A DNA stretch of 36,903 nt from a virus. Shown piece by piece: positions 25,809-33,509 of this stretch; position 1 is the first letter of the stretch; every line of letters begins with the position of its first letter. The position numbers were made by a program, and so were the translations under genes. The notes beneath the pieces were generated by a model. It was not told the origin of the DNA and searched no databases. It was given only the letters and a program-made list of their open reading frames with translations. Location: IMG/VR virus record IMGVR_UViG_3300033146_003022, positions 1-36,903 of that record. The stretch is one strand, 5' to 3'.

Positions 25809-26163
25809 TAAAGACATAACATCTGAAGATAAATATTATGGTTCAGATTTAAATAAGTTCATGGCTAATCATTGTAAAAAAGAAATGACAGTTATGAATA
25901 TAGATTTAATAACATATGATAGAGAGAAAAAACATATACGAATAATAGAAAGTAAACATTTAAAAGAACGAACTGGATATGGACAAGGTGTTCTTTTAAG
26001 AACTCTTAATTTTATATTAAAACAGATTACAGATTACAGGGTAACTGTGTTCATAGTAAGAGGTAATTATCCATATGACTTTGCATATATAGAAAATGTA
26101 ATGGATGGTAAAAAGAAAAAACTAAATAAAGAACAATTAATAAATTTTTTAAATTATGATTAA
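25798..26163 (+). CDS. Putative PD-(D/E)xK nuclease-like protein
   Basis: 121 aa, overlapping the sigma gene end by 11 bases, so it is coupled to it. The core NIDLITYDREKKHIRIIESKHLKE has the spacing of a PD-(D/E)xK nuclease active site (D36 on one strand, E51-x-K53 on the next), followed by a glycine-containing GYGQGVLLR helix. A DNA-cutting or repair role is possible. Alternatively it is a non-catalytic relative or a partner of the sigma factor. The call rests on the motif only. Confidence 0.5.
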   Translation: MSYNKDITSEDKYYGSDLNKFMANHCKKEMTVMNIDLITYDREKKHIRIIESKHLKERTGYGQGVLLRTLNFILKQITDYRVTVFIVRGNYPYDFAYIENVMDGKKKKLNKEQLINFLNYD

Positions 26164-26206
26164 AAATATAAATGTTGTATTGTTATTTTCAAATATATAA
26201 TAAAGT

Positions 26207-26530
26207 ATGGCAAAGAATAAACATAAATGTAAAATGTGTGGAATTAACATGTCTAAAACTGAAATTCCAAATTTAGGATATTGTTCTGATTGTGAAGATA
26301 GTTTAGAAATAATAAAATATCTAAAAGACTATTCGATTGATATTGATGAGGACAGTCTTTATAATAATATAAATGCAATAATAGATGAAGCAGACTTAGA
26401 TTCATTATATTCAAAACTAGATAAAGTAGAACATTATTTTGAAATGGAATACTCCATTGAAAAAATTGAAGTTATAAAAGAACGATTGAGTATTCTTAAA
26501 ACCATATTAAAAATAAAAGAAGACGATTAA
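26207..26530 (+). CDS. Small zinc-ribbon protein
   Basis: 107 aa. Residues 8-31 have C-K-M-C and C-S-D-C pairs (C8, C11, C26, C29), a four-cysteine zinc ribbon. A helical acidic part follows (EIIKYLKDYSIDIDEDSL, LSILKTILKIKED). Function unknown; probably a regulatory or nucleic-acid-binding small protein. Confidence 0.6.
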   Translation: MAKNKHKCKMCGINMSKTEIPNLGYCSDCEDSLEIIKYLKDYSIDIDEDSLYNNINAIIDEADLDSLYSKLDKVEHYFEMEYSIEKIEVIKERLSILKTILKIKEDD

Positions 26531-26545
26531 ACTTTATAAAAAAAA

Positions 26546-26558
26546 TTTAGTATAATAT
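26546..26558 (+). promoter_or_regulatory. TTTAGTATAATAT promoter motif
   Basis: TTTAGTATAATAT on the plus strand, only 3 bases before the ATG at 26562. If it acts as a -10 element here, the transcript would be leaderless or start inside the gene, so its role is less certain than at 24891 and 28399. Confidence 0.35.
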
Positions 26559-26561
26559 AAT

Positions 26562-26780
26562 ATGAAATATTATAATGTTGATGAAACTATGGAATATGGA
26601 TATCACGTAGTTATAGGAAACGCAACAGTATTAGAATTAATAGAACAAACATGTGATCCTGTGATATTTCCATTTGATCCAACTGATATAACCGATGATG
26701 ATATACTTGATTTAGAAAAATATTTCGCATCAATAGATGATTTTGAAAAAGCAATAGAACTAAGAGATTTAAAAAAATGA
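26562..26780 (+). CDS. Unknown 72-aa acidic protein
   Basis: Small acidic protein (MKYYNVDETMEYGYHVV, then DPTDITDDDILDLEKYFASIDD). Overlaps the next gene's ATG by 4 bases. The C-terminal FEKAIELRDLKK looks like a helix of the type found in nuclease-binding modules, but no family is claimed. Confidence 0.55.
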   Translation: MKYYNVDETMEYGYHVVIGNATVLELIEQTCDPVIFPFDPTDITDDDILDLEKYFASIDDFEKAIELRDLKK

Positions 26781-27181
26781 AAGATTCAGAATTTATACAA
26801 TCAGTAGTTTACTATAATAATAAATTTGATAAATCTAGCAAATTTAAAATTCCAAGTAATCCATTTATACATCATATTATATGTTTAATAATATCTGCAA
26901 TAATAGAAACTCAATATCATACGTTTTTTATTATTCCAATTCTACTATTTAGTTTAACGTATATTTTTATGATTAATAATGAATTTAAAATAAGAACGGT
27001 TCAACGATGTTTAACTTTTGAAACAAATGAAACTGGAGAACTTTCAAAAGATACGATATTTAAATCGTGTAAAGATATGGTATCATCAGAAGGACTAATC
27101 ATTTATAAATTAGAGTTATTGCTTAAATCTATTTTATTCTTTATATTAGTACACTATGCAACAATAGGTTTCTTAATATGA
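26777..27181 (+). CDS. Membrane protein with about three transmembrane segments
   Basis: 134 aa. Hydrophobic segments at about residues 30-42 (HIICLIISAII), 47-65 (FFIIPILLFSLTYIFMI) and 115-133 (SILFFILVHYATIGFLI), with a charged middle part between the second and third. It starts in ATGA overlap with the upstream gene. Its end comes within 4 bases of the converging leftward gene. Possible role in host takeover or superinfection exclusion, without evidence. Confidence 0.55.
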   Translation: MKDSEFIQSVVYYNNKFDKSSKFKIPSNPFIHHIICLIISAIIETQYHTFFIIPILLFSLTYIFMINNEFKIRTVQRCLTFETNETGELSKDTIFKSCKDMVSSEGLIIYKLELLLKSILFFILVHYATIGFLI

Positions 27182-27184
27182 ATT

Positions 27185-28342
27185 TTAAGAGGGTCGCGTA
27201 ATATAAAATTTTGGATTCATCTCATTCTTAGTTAACCACCTAGCATATATTTCATATATTTCTCTTTTAGTTAAATGTTTAATTTCTTCACTTTTCCTAT
27301 TTAATATCATTCTACTATACATATCTAATGGAACATTACCCTTTTTCATTTGACTAACAAGTTCATGTATTTCTTCTGCTAATTGTTTATGTTCTGCTGC
27401 AACTTCAGTTCTTCTTTGATTTGCCTGTTGATTTGTAGTTTCTCTTCTTGTTTCAATATCGTCAACTCTTTGTTGTCTTTGATCTGCACTAACTTCTTGA
27501 ACAGCGTCAGCTAAAAGTAAAGCTAAATCATTAGGACTATCTCCGTATTCAATAAACCTATAATAGTTATTTCTAAGCTTTTCATAATCTGCATGTTTAG
27601 CGATTACTTCAGGATCCTCTACTTTACCAGTTATGTGATTATAAAATTTTCTTAAAGTTAAATCAAAAGTTCTATCTTTATCTATTCCAAAAGCGTCAGC
27701 TATTGCACCTATAACATGTGACTTTGGCATATCAAAATCATAATTATGTAATCCTGGTATGATCTTAATATATTCTGTTATATCACCATGGTCATCATCT
27801 CCTTTAGCAGCTAGGTACATTACTGCCATCTGTCTTTTATTAAGTATTTGTTTACCCTGTCCTTGCGCTCTACGTTCTGCTGCATTTAATGGATCGTCTG
27901 TATATAACCATTCCTCAAATTCATCTTCATTTTCATCCTGTTCATTTAATCTCCTAGATGCGTTTATTTTTTTCATAGTAGATTCATATATTCGAAGCGC
28001 ACGAATCTCCATTGAATAATCTTCATATAACTTAACGTGTTTAGTTTTCATATTAAAATCTTTTATTGAATTTTCTTTAAGACATTTTTCATATTCACCA
28101 CTAAATGGAACATTAGTGATTTTCTTAGTTCCACCTGTTGTATATTTTTTACCACATAATTTTTTTTTCATTTCCCATGCTTGTAAATCTTTACATTCAT
28201 CTTCGTTATATTCATCATGATTAGGATCGCATATATTTTTATTCCTTTCTCTTTTTTTATCATATTCTACTTGTGCTACATTTAATCCTTTTAAGGGATC
28301 AAAACCACCACCTTCATATAATTTAACGTGTTTATTTTTCAT
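27185..28342 (-). CDS. 385-aa probable internal head protein with duplicated leader
   Basis: Begins MKNKHVKLYEGGGF (L-Y-E10 site). At residue 98 an almost identical MKTKHVKLYEDYSM recurs, so the protein carries two capsid-targeting-like peptides in one frame. Between them lies a short cysteine-containing segment (C38, C50, C63, C87). A further R-R-L-N-E-Q site occurs near residue 138. The remainder is helical and charged with a Q/R-rich coiled stretch (about 290-325, RRETTNQQANQRRTEV). It may be a fusion of two genes, or a protein processed twice. An alternative start at 28051 would give a separate 288-aa product. Confidence 0.6.
   Translation of the reverse strand: MKNKHVKLYEGGGFDPLKGLNVAQVEYDKKRERNKNICDPNHDEYNEDECKDLQAWEMKKKLCGKKYTTGGTKKITNVPFSGEYEKCLKENSIKDFNMKTKHVKLYEDYSMEIRALRIYESTMKKINASRRLNEQDENEDEFEEWLYTDDPLNAAERRAQGQGKQILNKRQMAVMYLAAKGDDDHGDITEYIKIIPGLHNYDFDMPKSHVIGAIADAFGIDKDRTFDLTLRKFYNHITGKVEDPEVIAKHADYEKLRNNYYRFIEYGDSPNDLALLLADAVQEVSADQRQQRVDDIETRRETTNQQANQRRTEVAAEHKQLAEEIHELVSQMKKGNVPLDMYSRMILNRKSEEIKHLTKREIYEIYARWLTKNEMNPKFYITRPS
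28021..28051. repeat. Internal leader-coding repeat, copy 2
   Basis: 31 bases matching 28312-28342 with two mismatches, on the same strand and 291 bases apart. It encodes residues 98-107 (with HVKLYE) plus one flanking codon of the 385-aa protein. Confidence 0.8.
28312..28342. repeat. Internal leader-coding repeat, copy 1
   Basis: 31 bases encoding the start codon and HVKLYE leader of the 385-aa gene; 29 of 31 bases equal the copy at 28021-28051. The distance is an exact multiple of three (291), so the frame is kept. Confidence 0.8.
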
Positions 28343-28364
28343 AATGATAAATATAAATTTATAT

Positions 28365-28372
28365 TATTTATA
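28365..28372 (-). promoter_or_regulatory. T4-like late promoter motif (TATAAATA)
   Basis: An exact TATAAATA on the minus strand, extended to TATAAATAATAT, 22 bases before the ATG at 28342. It shares the divergent spacer with the rightward motif at 28399-28412. Confidence 0.55.
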
Positions 28373-28398
28373 TAAAAAAATTAAACATTTAAATAAAA

Positions 28399-28412
28399 TT
28401 TAGTATAATATT
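28399..28412 (+). promoter_or_regulatory. TTTAGTATAATAT promoter motif
   Basis: TTTAGTATAATATT on the plus strand, 29 bases before the exonuclease ATG. It is the best spaced of the motif set and would lead the exonuclease-ligase operon. Confidence 0.5.
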
Positions 28413-28441
28413 AAATAACAGTTAATTTAAATATACACAAT

Positions 28442-29188
28442 ATGTTTACTAAAGAAGAAATAAAGAAATTAGTATTTTTTGATGTAGAAACAGCAACTAC
28501 TTATAAAAGCTATAATGAAATGTCAGATCGAATGAAAGATCTTTGGTCTAAGAGATGTGAATGGTTACGAGCAAACTACGAAGATAATAAGAACAAGACT
28601 GACGATGAACTATATAGTTATAAGGGTGCATTACATTCTGAATTTAATAAAGTCTTATGTGTTACATTTGGGAGAGTTGATTTCGATGACTACGGAGAAA
28701 CTAAATATACAGTACACACATGTAGTGGACATAACGAAAAAGAAGTATTAAAGGAAACGCTTAAAGTATTTGAAAAATTCAATAGTAGTGGCTTTAAATT
28801 TAGTGGTCATAACATAAAAGGATTTGATATACCCGTTATTTTAAAAAGATCTATAATTAATAGATTAACTATACCTAAGTTTTTACATTTACATAATTTA
28901 AAACCATGGGAATTTCCATTTTTAGACACTGCTGATGTATGGGGATTTGGATCTTGGAAAGATAGTATTGTATCATTAGATCTATTAACTGCATCTTTAG
29001 ATATACCCACCCCTAAAGAAAATATGAATGGAAGCATGGTATCTAATGCATATTGGGAAGAAGATAAATTAGATGACATAGTTAAATATTGCGAAAGAGA
29101 CGTTATAGCAACTGCAAATGTAATATTACGATTAGGAAACCATTCAACTATAGAAATAAATTCATTAAAACCAATTTTAACTAAATAA
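28442..29188 (+). CDS. Stand-alone 3'-5' exonuclease (PolB exonuclease-like, DnaQ fold)
   Basis: 248 aa with the three exonuclease motifs: Exo I VFFDVETA (D14, E16), Exo II FSGHNIKGFDIPVI and Exo III KYCERDVIATANVILRL. The spacing fits predicted 3'-5' exonucleases related to the family B polymerase proofreading domain. The polymerase gene at 4449-5888 lacks any exonuclease, so this protein may supply proofreading in trans. I recall a similar separation of polymerase and exonuclease in Rhodothermus phage RM378, also a phage of Bacteroidota-related bacteria. It is followed 8 bases later by DNA ligase. Confidence 0.85.
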   Translation: MFTKEEIKKLVFFDVETATTYKSYNEMSDRMKDLWSKRCEWLRANYEDNKNKTDDELYSYKGALHSEFNKVLCVTFGRVDFDDYGETKYTVHTCSGHNEKEVLKETLKVFEKFNSSGFKFSGHNIKGFDIPVILKRSIINRLTIPKFLHLHNLKPWEFPFLDTADVWGFGSWKDSIVSLDLLTASLDIPTPKENMNGSMVSNAYWEEDKLDDIVKYCERDVIATANVILRLGNHSTIEINSLKPILTK

Positions 29189-29196
29189 ACAAAGAT

Positions 29197-30495
29197 ATGT
29201 TAAATAGACTTCAAGATTTTGTTATAAAGAGTAATAATTCTAATTCGAATACTGATAAGATAGATGTTATATCATCTATAAAAGATGATTCTGAATTAAT
29301 AAAATTATTAAAATACGTATATTCTCCATTTAAACAATACTATGTTACTTCTAAGAATTGTAAGAAGAGAAGTGAACTAATAGCAACATTAAATAACTAC
29401 GGAGATAATATATTTGGATTATTAGATGATTTAAATGAACGTATTATCACTGGACATGATGCGATAAGAGCGGTGAATACGTTTGTTAATGATAATAATA
29501 TATATGAAGAACTTATATGGAATATAATAGATAGAAATCTTAAGACTCGTTCTACATCATCAATGATAAACAAAGTTATACCTAATGCTATACCAACGTT
29601 TGATGTGGCGTTAGCCAATACATATAATGAAAAGACTAAAAAGAAAGTAAACTTAGGTGAAGACATTTGGTTCCTAAGTAGAAAGCTAGATGGTGTAAGA
29701 TGTTTAGCATTCTTCGATGAGGTTGGAGAAGTTACGTTTACATCAAGGTCTGGAAAACCATTTGAAACACTTAGCAATCTTAAAGAAGAATTAGAAGATC
29801 TAAATATTCGCAATTCTGTTATGGATGGTGAAATATGTATGATGGACGACAATGGAAACGAAGACTTTCAGTCAATCATCAAGGAGATTAAAAGAAAAGA
29901 TCACACTATTGAAAATCCAATGTACAAAATCTTTGATTTTATTTCATTAGATGATTTCGAAAATAAAATTTCTGATAATATCCTAAGCAATAGGCAACAT
30001 ATATTACATTTAGTATTAGATAAAAAAGATGGAACCTACTATGAAATGTTAGAACAACATCTTATAACAGGAGTAGACATGGTAGAGGAAAAAATGAACC
30101 TCGCTATAAAAGCAGGTTGGGAAGGACTTATGCTTAGAAAAGACGATGTGTATAGAGGAAAGAGAAGTAACGATATTCTAAAAGTAAAGAAATTTTATGA
30201 TGCAGAATATAAGGTTATTGAATTAGAAAATGGTACTCATAGAGTTATCGTAGATGGAAGAGAAATAGAAGAAATAATGTTAAGCAATGTTGTTATTGAA
30301 CATAGGGGAAATAGAGTCGATGTAGGAAGCGGATTCAGCCATGAAGAAAGAAGGAAATATTTTCAAAATCCTAATATGATCTTAAATAAGACAATAACTG
30401 TTAGTTATTTTGAAGAAACAATGAATCAAAACGGAGAATATTCCTTGAGATTTCCAGTGATAAAGGCAGTGTATGAAAACGAAAGAACATTCTAA
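29197..30495 (+). CDS. 30: ATP-dependent DNA ligase (T4 gp30-like)
   Basis: 432 aa. Seals nicks using ATP; the adenylated lysine is K164 in motif I SRKLDGVRC. Also visible are motif III TSRSGKPFE, motif IIIa YKIFDFI, motif IV GWEGLMLR and motif V DILKVKKF. An N-terminal helical domain of about 150 residues precedes the catalytic core, and an OB-fold region follows it, as in T4 ligase (487 aa). It is placed directly after the exonuclease gene, consistent with a replication and repair operon. Confidence 0.92.
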   Translation: MLNRLQDFVIKSNNSNSNTDKIDVISSIKDDSELIKLLKYVYSPFKQYYVTSKNCKKRSELIATLNNYGDNIFGLLDDLNERIITGHDAIRAVNTFVNDNNIYEELIWNIIDRNLKTRSTSSMINKVIPNAIPTFDVALANTYNEKTKKKVNLGEDIWFLSRKLDGVRCLAFFDEVGEVTFTSRSGKPFETLSNLKEELEDLNIRNSVMDGEICMMDDNGNEDFQSIIKEIKRKDHTIENPMYKIFDFISLDDFENKISDNILSNRQHILHLVLDKKDGTYYEMLEQHLITGVDMVEEKMNLAIKAGWEGLMLRKDDVYRGKRSNDILKVKKFYDAEYKVIELENGTHRVIVDGREIEEIMLSNVVIEHRGNRVDVGSGFSHEERRKYFQNPNMILNKTITVSYFEETMNQNGEYSLRFPVIKAVYENERTF

Positions 30496-30497
30496 AG

Positions 30498-30734
30498 ATG
30501 AATAAAGAAATTCTTGGAAAATATGAGTGGGACTGTCAACTAATTACCAAAGATAATAAATATTTAGGTTGGGGCGATGATATTCACGATAGAGCATGGA
30601 TAGATGATCCAGCACAAGCTATAACATATAACATTGATGAAATAGATTCTAATTCAGATAAATTACACGGTTTAGTTTTAGATGGAACAGAGTTTATTAA
30701 AGTAACTAAAACAATTATAATAAAAAAACTTTAA
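30498..30734 (+). CDS. Unknown 78-aa protein
   Basis: Small acidic protein (LGWGDDIHDRAWIDDPAQAI, then NSDKLHGLVLDGTEF). Two bases after the ligase stop, with AAAG directly before the ATG. No domain recognised. Confidence 0.55.
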   Translation: MNKEILGKYEWDCQLITKDNKYLGWGDDIHDRAWIDDPAQAITYNIDEIDSNSDKLHGLVLDGTEFIKVTKTIIIKKL

Positions 30735-30735
30735 A

Positions 30736-31065
30736 ATGAGTAAAAGATATAAAATAGAAAGATTTTTCGATAAGTACAATCACTTAATGGAATTTATAAG
30801 AACATTAACTGCAGTTACAGTTGTGTTTTTACAAATAATAATATTAGTAAAATTATTTTCACCAGAAGAATCTATGGCTAATACTAAACAAATAGAAACA
30901 TTAAATAATAAACTAAAGAATGATTCTATAGCCATGGATCAGCTAGGTAGAGATTATTATGAAATATGGGAAGAGAATCAAATATTTAGTTCAATGTTAT
31001 CTGAAATAGAAAACGAAAAGGGTGGACATGAAATTCTAAAAAAACTGTGGGATAAAAACAAATAA
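30736..31065 (+). CDS. Membrane-anchored coiled-coil protein (spanin- or Rz-like layout)
   Basis: 109 aa. One hydrophobic segment (about residues 22-40, LTAVTVVFLQIIILVKLF) after a basic N-terminus, followed by a probable coiled coil (IETLNNKLKNDSIAMDQLG). That layout is shared by i-spanins and by many unrelated phage anchors, so only the topology is secure. It lies one base after the upstream gene. Confidence 0.55.
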   Translation: MSKRYKIERFFDKYNHLMEFIRTLTAVTVVFLQIIILVKLFSPEESMANTKQIETLNNKLKNDSIAMDQLGRDYYEIWEENQIFSSMLSEIENEKGGHEILKKLWDKNK

Positions 31066-31067
31066 AA

Positions 31068-31232
31068 ATGAAACGTTGTAAAAAATGTGGAGCAATAATG
31101 TCAATGGTACATTCTAGATTAATAGGTAACTGTACATATATAGACTATAAAAATACATTAGATACAATAAATTCTTTAAAACTAAAAAGATCTAAAGAAA
31201 AGCGTATTCTAAAGAATACGTATTTAATTTAA
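31068..31232 (+). CDS. 54-aa zinc-binding-like small protein
   Basis: Too short for a long-ORF search. It starts MKRCKKCGAIMSMVH with a C-x-x-C pair (C4, C7) and a third cysteine at 22 (GNC); the rest is lysine-rich. It lies 2 bases after the previous stop. The last codons overlap a 7-bp inverted repeat at 31203-31220. Confidence 0.5.
   Translation: MKRCKKCGAIMSMVHSRLIGNCTYIDYKNTLDTINSLKLKRSKEKRILKNTYLI
31203..31220 (+). terminator. Perfect stem-loop (7-bp stem, 4-base loop), possible terminator
   Basis: CGTATTC, loop TAAA, GAATACG, followed by an A/T-rich stretch with several T. It lies in the last codons of the 54-aa gene, 23 bases before the next ATG. The stem is AT-rich and the T tract is interrupted, so it may be an mRNA-stabilising hairpin and not a terminator. 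Confidence 0.35.
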
Positions 31233-31243
31233 TTATAATTTTT

Positions 31244-31408
31244 ATGAGCGAACGGATATATCCAAAAAGATTAAAAAAAGAAATAGATGCTTTGTTAGAG
31301 AAAGAGCGTGAAAAGCATAAATGTAATGATAATTATGGTGAATTGAAACATCCTAGAAAATTAAACATATGGCAAAAATTAATAGGAGCATTTAAGAATA
31401 GAATATAA
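31244..31408 (+). CDS. 54-aa basic small protein
   Basis: ATG at 31244, stop TAA ending at 31408 and overlapping the next ATG by one base (TAATG). Lysine/arginine-rich and helical (RLKKEIDALLEKEREKH). No domain; coupling to neighbours supports a real gene. Confidence 0.5.
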   Translation: MSERIYPKRLKKEIDALLEKEREKHKCNDNYGELKHPRKLNIWQKLIGAFKNRI

Positions 31409-31632
31409 TGACAAAAAATTTTACTCAACAAGATATAGATGATATGACAGAGGGTTTAAAAAAACGTCCTGAACATAAATGGAAAAAGAGTTTATGTTTA
31501 ACTCCTGAAGAGAAATTAATTAATAAGATAGTTGATAATAGAGGTGAAGTTGATATAAAAGCATTAGCTAAAAAATATAATAAAACATCAAATGACATAT
31601 TAAAAATAATTAATAACTTAGGATTATATTAA
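31408..31632 (+). CDS. 74-aa protein with helix-turn-helix-like C-terminus
   Basis: The C-terminal half (about residues 48-74, GEVDIKALAKKYNKTSNDILKI) reads like a small helix-turn-helix, with a first helix IKALAKKY and a second helix SNDILKIINNL. It could be a small regulator. The N-terminus is charged (DIDDMTEGLKKRPEHKWKK). Confidence 0.55.
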   Translation: MTKNFTQQDIDDMTEGLKKRPEHKWKKSLCLTPEEKLINKIVDNRGEVDIKALAKKYNKTSNDILKIINNLGLY

Positions 31633-31644
31633 AACAAAACAAAG

Positions 31645-31764
31645 ATGGATACGACAAAACTTAATAAAAAACAAAAAAGAAAAGTAATGAGAGATTTCAT
31701 ATGGTTCTTTATATGTAATTTCTATGGTGTTATTAAAAATATAATTAAACCAAAACAAAGATGA
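31645..31764 (+). CDS. 39-aa membrane-like peptide, paralog of 34679-34798
   Basis: A 40-codon frame starting MDTTKLNKKQ, with a hydrophobic aromatic segment (residues 18-27, FIWFFICNFY) and a basic end KPKQR. The last codons form the A-rich leader of the next gene, whose ATG at 31761 overlaps the stop. A copy at 34679-34798 differs at 6 of 39 residues and 12 of 120 bases. Such a peptide could sit at the membrane. Confidence 0.55.
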   Translation: MDTTKLNKKQKRKVMRDFIWFFICNFYGVIKNIIKPKQR

Positions 31765-31985
31765 TGAAAGAAATTATAGAAGTAGATATGAATTGCTTTT
31801 GGATAAATTTAGACAATCCTAAAGAAGTATCATATAATTTATTTAGACCTACAGAAAATGGGAATTGGAAATCCATCATGGTAGAAGGATACAAAGGCCC
31901 CTTGACACCGGTTAATAATGAGATAGTGTATAGATTAAAAAATGATATTACAAGAGGTTACATACTTAAACCAAAACAAAGATGA
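31761..31985 (+). CDS. Unknown 74-aa protein
   Basis: Begins with two methionine codons; either may serve. Contains MNCFWINLDNPKEVSYNLF and ends KPKQR, the last codons again being the leader AAACCAAAACAAAG of the following gene. Overlaps neighbours by 4 bases on both sides. Confidence 0.55.
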   Translation: MMKEIIEVDMNCFWINLDNPKEVSYNLFRPTENGNWKSIMVEGYKGPLTPVNNEIVYRLKNDITRGYILKPKQR

Positions 31986-32236
31986 GTAGATATACTAAAA
32001 TAATAAAAGGAAACAAAGGACAAGATATAAGAGTTTCCTGGGGAACAGATCATGCGCTAGGCTATTGGTATGATATATGGGACGAAACAGCAGGTGATGA
32101 AGATTGGCAGAGAATGATAGAGGAAGAGTCTACTACACTAAGTAATCTATCAAAGAAAAAGTTTATGAAATTTCTTAGAAAAGTGGGTGCTCCTGGAGAA
32201 CATAAATTATTAGTTGAACTTGAAAGAGTATTTTAA
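31982..32236 (+). CDS. Unknown 84-aa protein
   Basis: Contains WYDIWDETAGDEDWQRMIEEE and a basic helix LSKKKFMKFLRKVGAPGEHK. Preceded by AAACCAAAACAAAG. No recognised domain. Ends 9 bases before thymidylate synthase. Confidence 0.55.
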   Translation: MSRYTKIIKGNKGQDIRVSWGTDHALGYWYDIWDETAGDEDWQRMIEEESTTLSNLSKKKFMKFLRKVGAPGEHKLLVELERVF

Positions 32237-32245
32237 ATAAAAAAG

Positions 32246-33274
32246 ATGAACGATCTAGATAAAGAATATCAAATGTTACTAAAACATATACTCGAAAAAG
32301 GTGTAACAAAGGAGGATAGAACAGGTATAGGAACTCTCTCTATTTTTGGATGGCAAATCCGTCATAAGATGTCTGAAGGTTTTCCACTACTAACAACAAA
32401 GAAAATGTATTGGAAAGGTATTGTAGTAGAACTGTTATGGTTTCTACGTGGAGATACTAATATAAAATTTTTGCACGATAATAATTGTCACATTTGGGAT
32501 GGTGATTACGAGAAGAGTGGAAGAACGGATGGAGAACTAGGTCCTATCTATGGTAAACAATGGAGAAGATGGGTTACTAGTGGTTTCAATAAACAATCCA
32601 TTTTAGATAAAGAAAGTGGAAATTTTGTTATAGACCAAATCTCAAACATAATCAACGAACTAAAAGAAAACCCAGACAGCAGGAGACTAATGGTATCAGC
32701 TTGGAATGTAGGTGAGTTAGACCAAATGACTCTTCCACCTTGTCACTATGGGTTTCAAGTTTATACAAGAGAGTTGAGTCCTCTTGAAATTATTGAACAG
32801 GCTAAGAAAGATGGTTTATGGAAAGATACTATTCCTGAAAGTATGAAATTATCCGAACTACAAAAGGATTTTAAAACCAGAGCAATCTCACTAATGTGGA
32901 ATCAACGTTCAGTAGATACATTCTTAGGTTTACCATTCAATATAGCATCTTATGGTTTACTACTTGAAATCATAGCGAAGCTAGTTAACATGGTTCCTGA
33001 TGAATTGATTGGTACTTTGGGTGATGTTCACTTATATAAGAACCATATTGAACAAGCCAAGGAACAATGGACGAGAGAACCTATGGAGTTACCGACATTG
33101 AATATCAACACTGAATTTTGGGATACTGCATCGGGTGAATGTGGCATAGGTCCACTTGATGCTAATCTAAATTGTTTTACCAATGATGACTTTTGTAAAT
33201 GTTTATTAGAAGAAGACATTCAATTAGCTAATTACAAATCACACTCAACAATTAAAGCACCATTAAATAATTAA
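32246..33274 (+). CDS. thyA: Thymidylate synthase (ThyA type)
   Basis: Makes dTMP from dUMP with methylene-tetrahydrofolate. Key segments are RTGIGTLSIFGWQIRH near the start, the active-site cysteine in LPPCHYGFQVY (about residue 165), then RSVDTFLGLPFNIASYGLL and GDVHLYKNHIEQ. At 342 aa it exceeds E. coli ThyA (264 aa). Part of the excess is an extra stretch of about 35 residues after FQVYTRELSP and before the RSVD strand. Codon use (more CGT, CTC, TCC) looks less AT-rich than neighbours, hinting at a separate origin. Phage ThyA supports dTTP supply. Confidence 0.93.
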   Translation: MNDLDKEYQMLLKHILEKGVTKEDRTGIGTLSIFGWQIRHKMSEGFPLLTTKKMYWKGIVVELLWFLRGDTNIKFLHDNNCHIWDGDYEKSGRTDGELGPIYGKQWRRWVTSGFNKQSILDKESGNFVIDQISNIINELKENPDSRRLMVSAWNVGELDQMTLPPCHYGFQVYTRELSPLEIIEQAKKDGLWKDTIPESMKLSELQKDFKTRAISLMWNQRSVDTFLGLPFNIASYGLLLEIIAKLVNMVPDELIGTLGDVHLYKNHIEQAKEQWTREPMELPTLNINTEFWDTASGECGIGPLDANLNCFTNDDFCKCLLEEDIQLANYKSHSTIKAPLNN

Positions 33275-33275
33275 T

Positions 33276-33497
33276 ATGAAAGTAAGAATAACAGATTATA
33301 CAGGAAAACATGAACTAACTCCCGAATTATTAAAGCGTAAAGATTATGAATTTGCGTGGAGATATGAACGTGGTAAGTATCAGCTTTCTAAGTATCCAAC
33401 GCCTACGTACTTATTCGATAGTACAGATGAGGATAAATTCATGAGTGGAGAAGAAGTATGGATACATAAAGATGAAGTTTCAATGATAATAATATAA
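33276..33497 (+). CDS. Unknown 73-aa protein
   Basis: Starts one base after thyA. Contains ELLKRKDYEFAWRYERGKY and WIHKDEVSMIII; looks like a small mixed alpha/beta protein. No motif. Confidence 0.5.
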   Translation: MKVRITDYTGKHELTPELLKRKDYEFAWRYERGKYQLSKYPTPTYLFDSTDEDKFMSGEEVWIHKDEVSMIII

Positions 33498-33509
33498 ACC
33501 AAAACAAAG

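Noticed and set aside
29397-29852. A 151-codon minus-strand frame inside the DNA ligase gene
   Set aside because: It overlaps the ligase active site (K164) region on the other strand; S/L/I-rich composition typical of antisense to AT-rich coding DNA.
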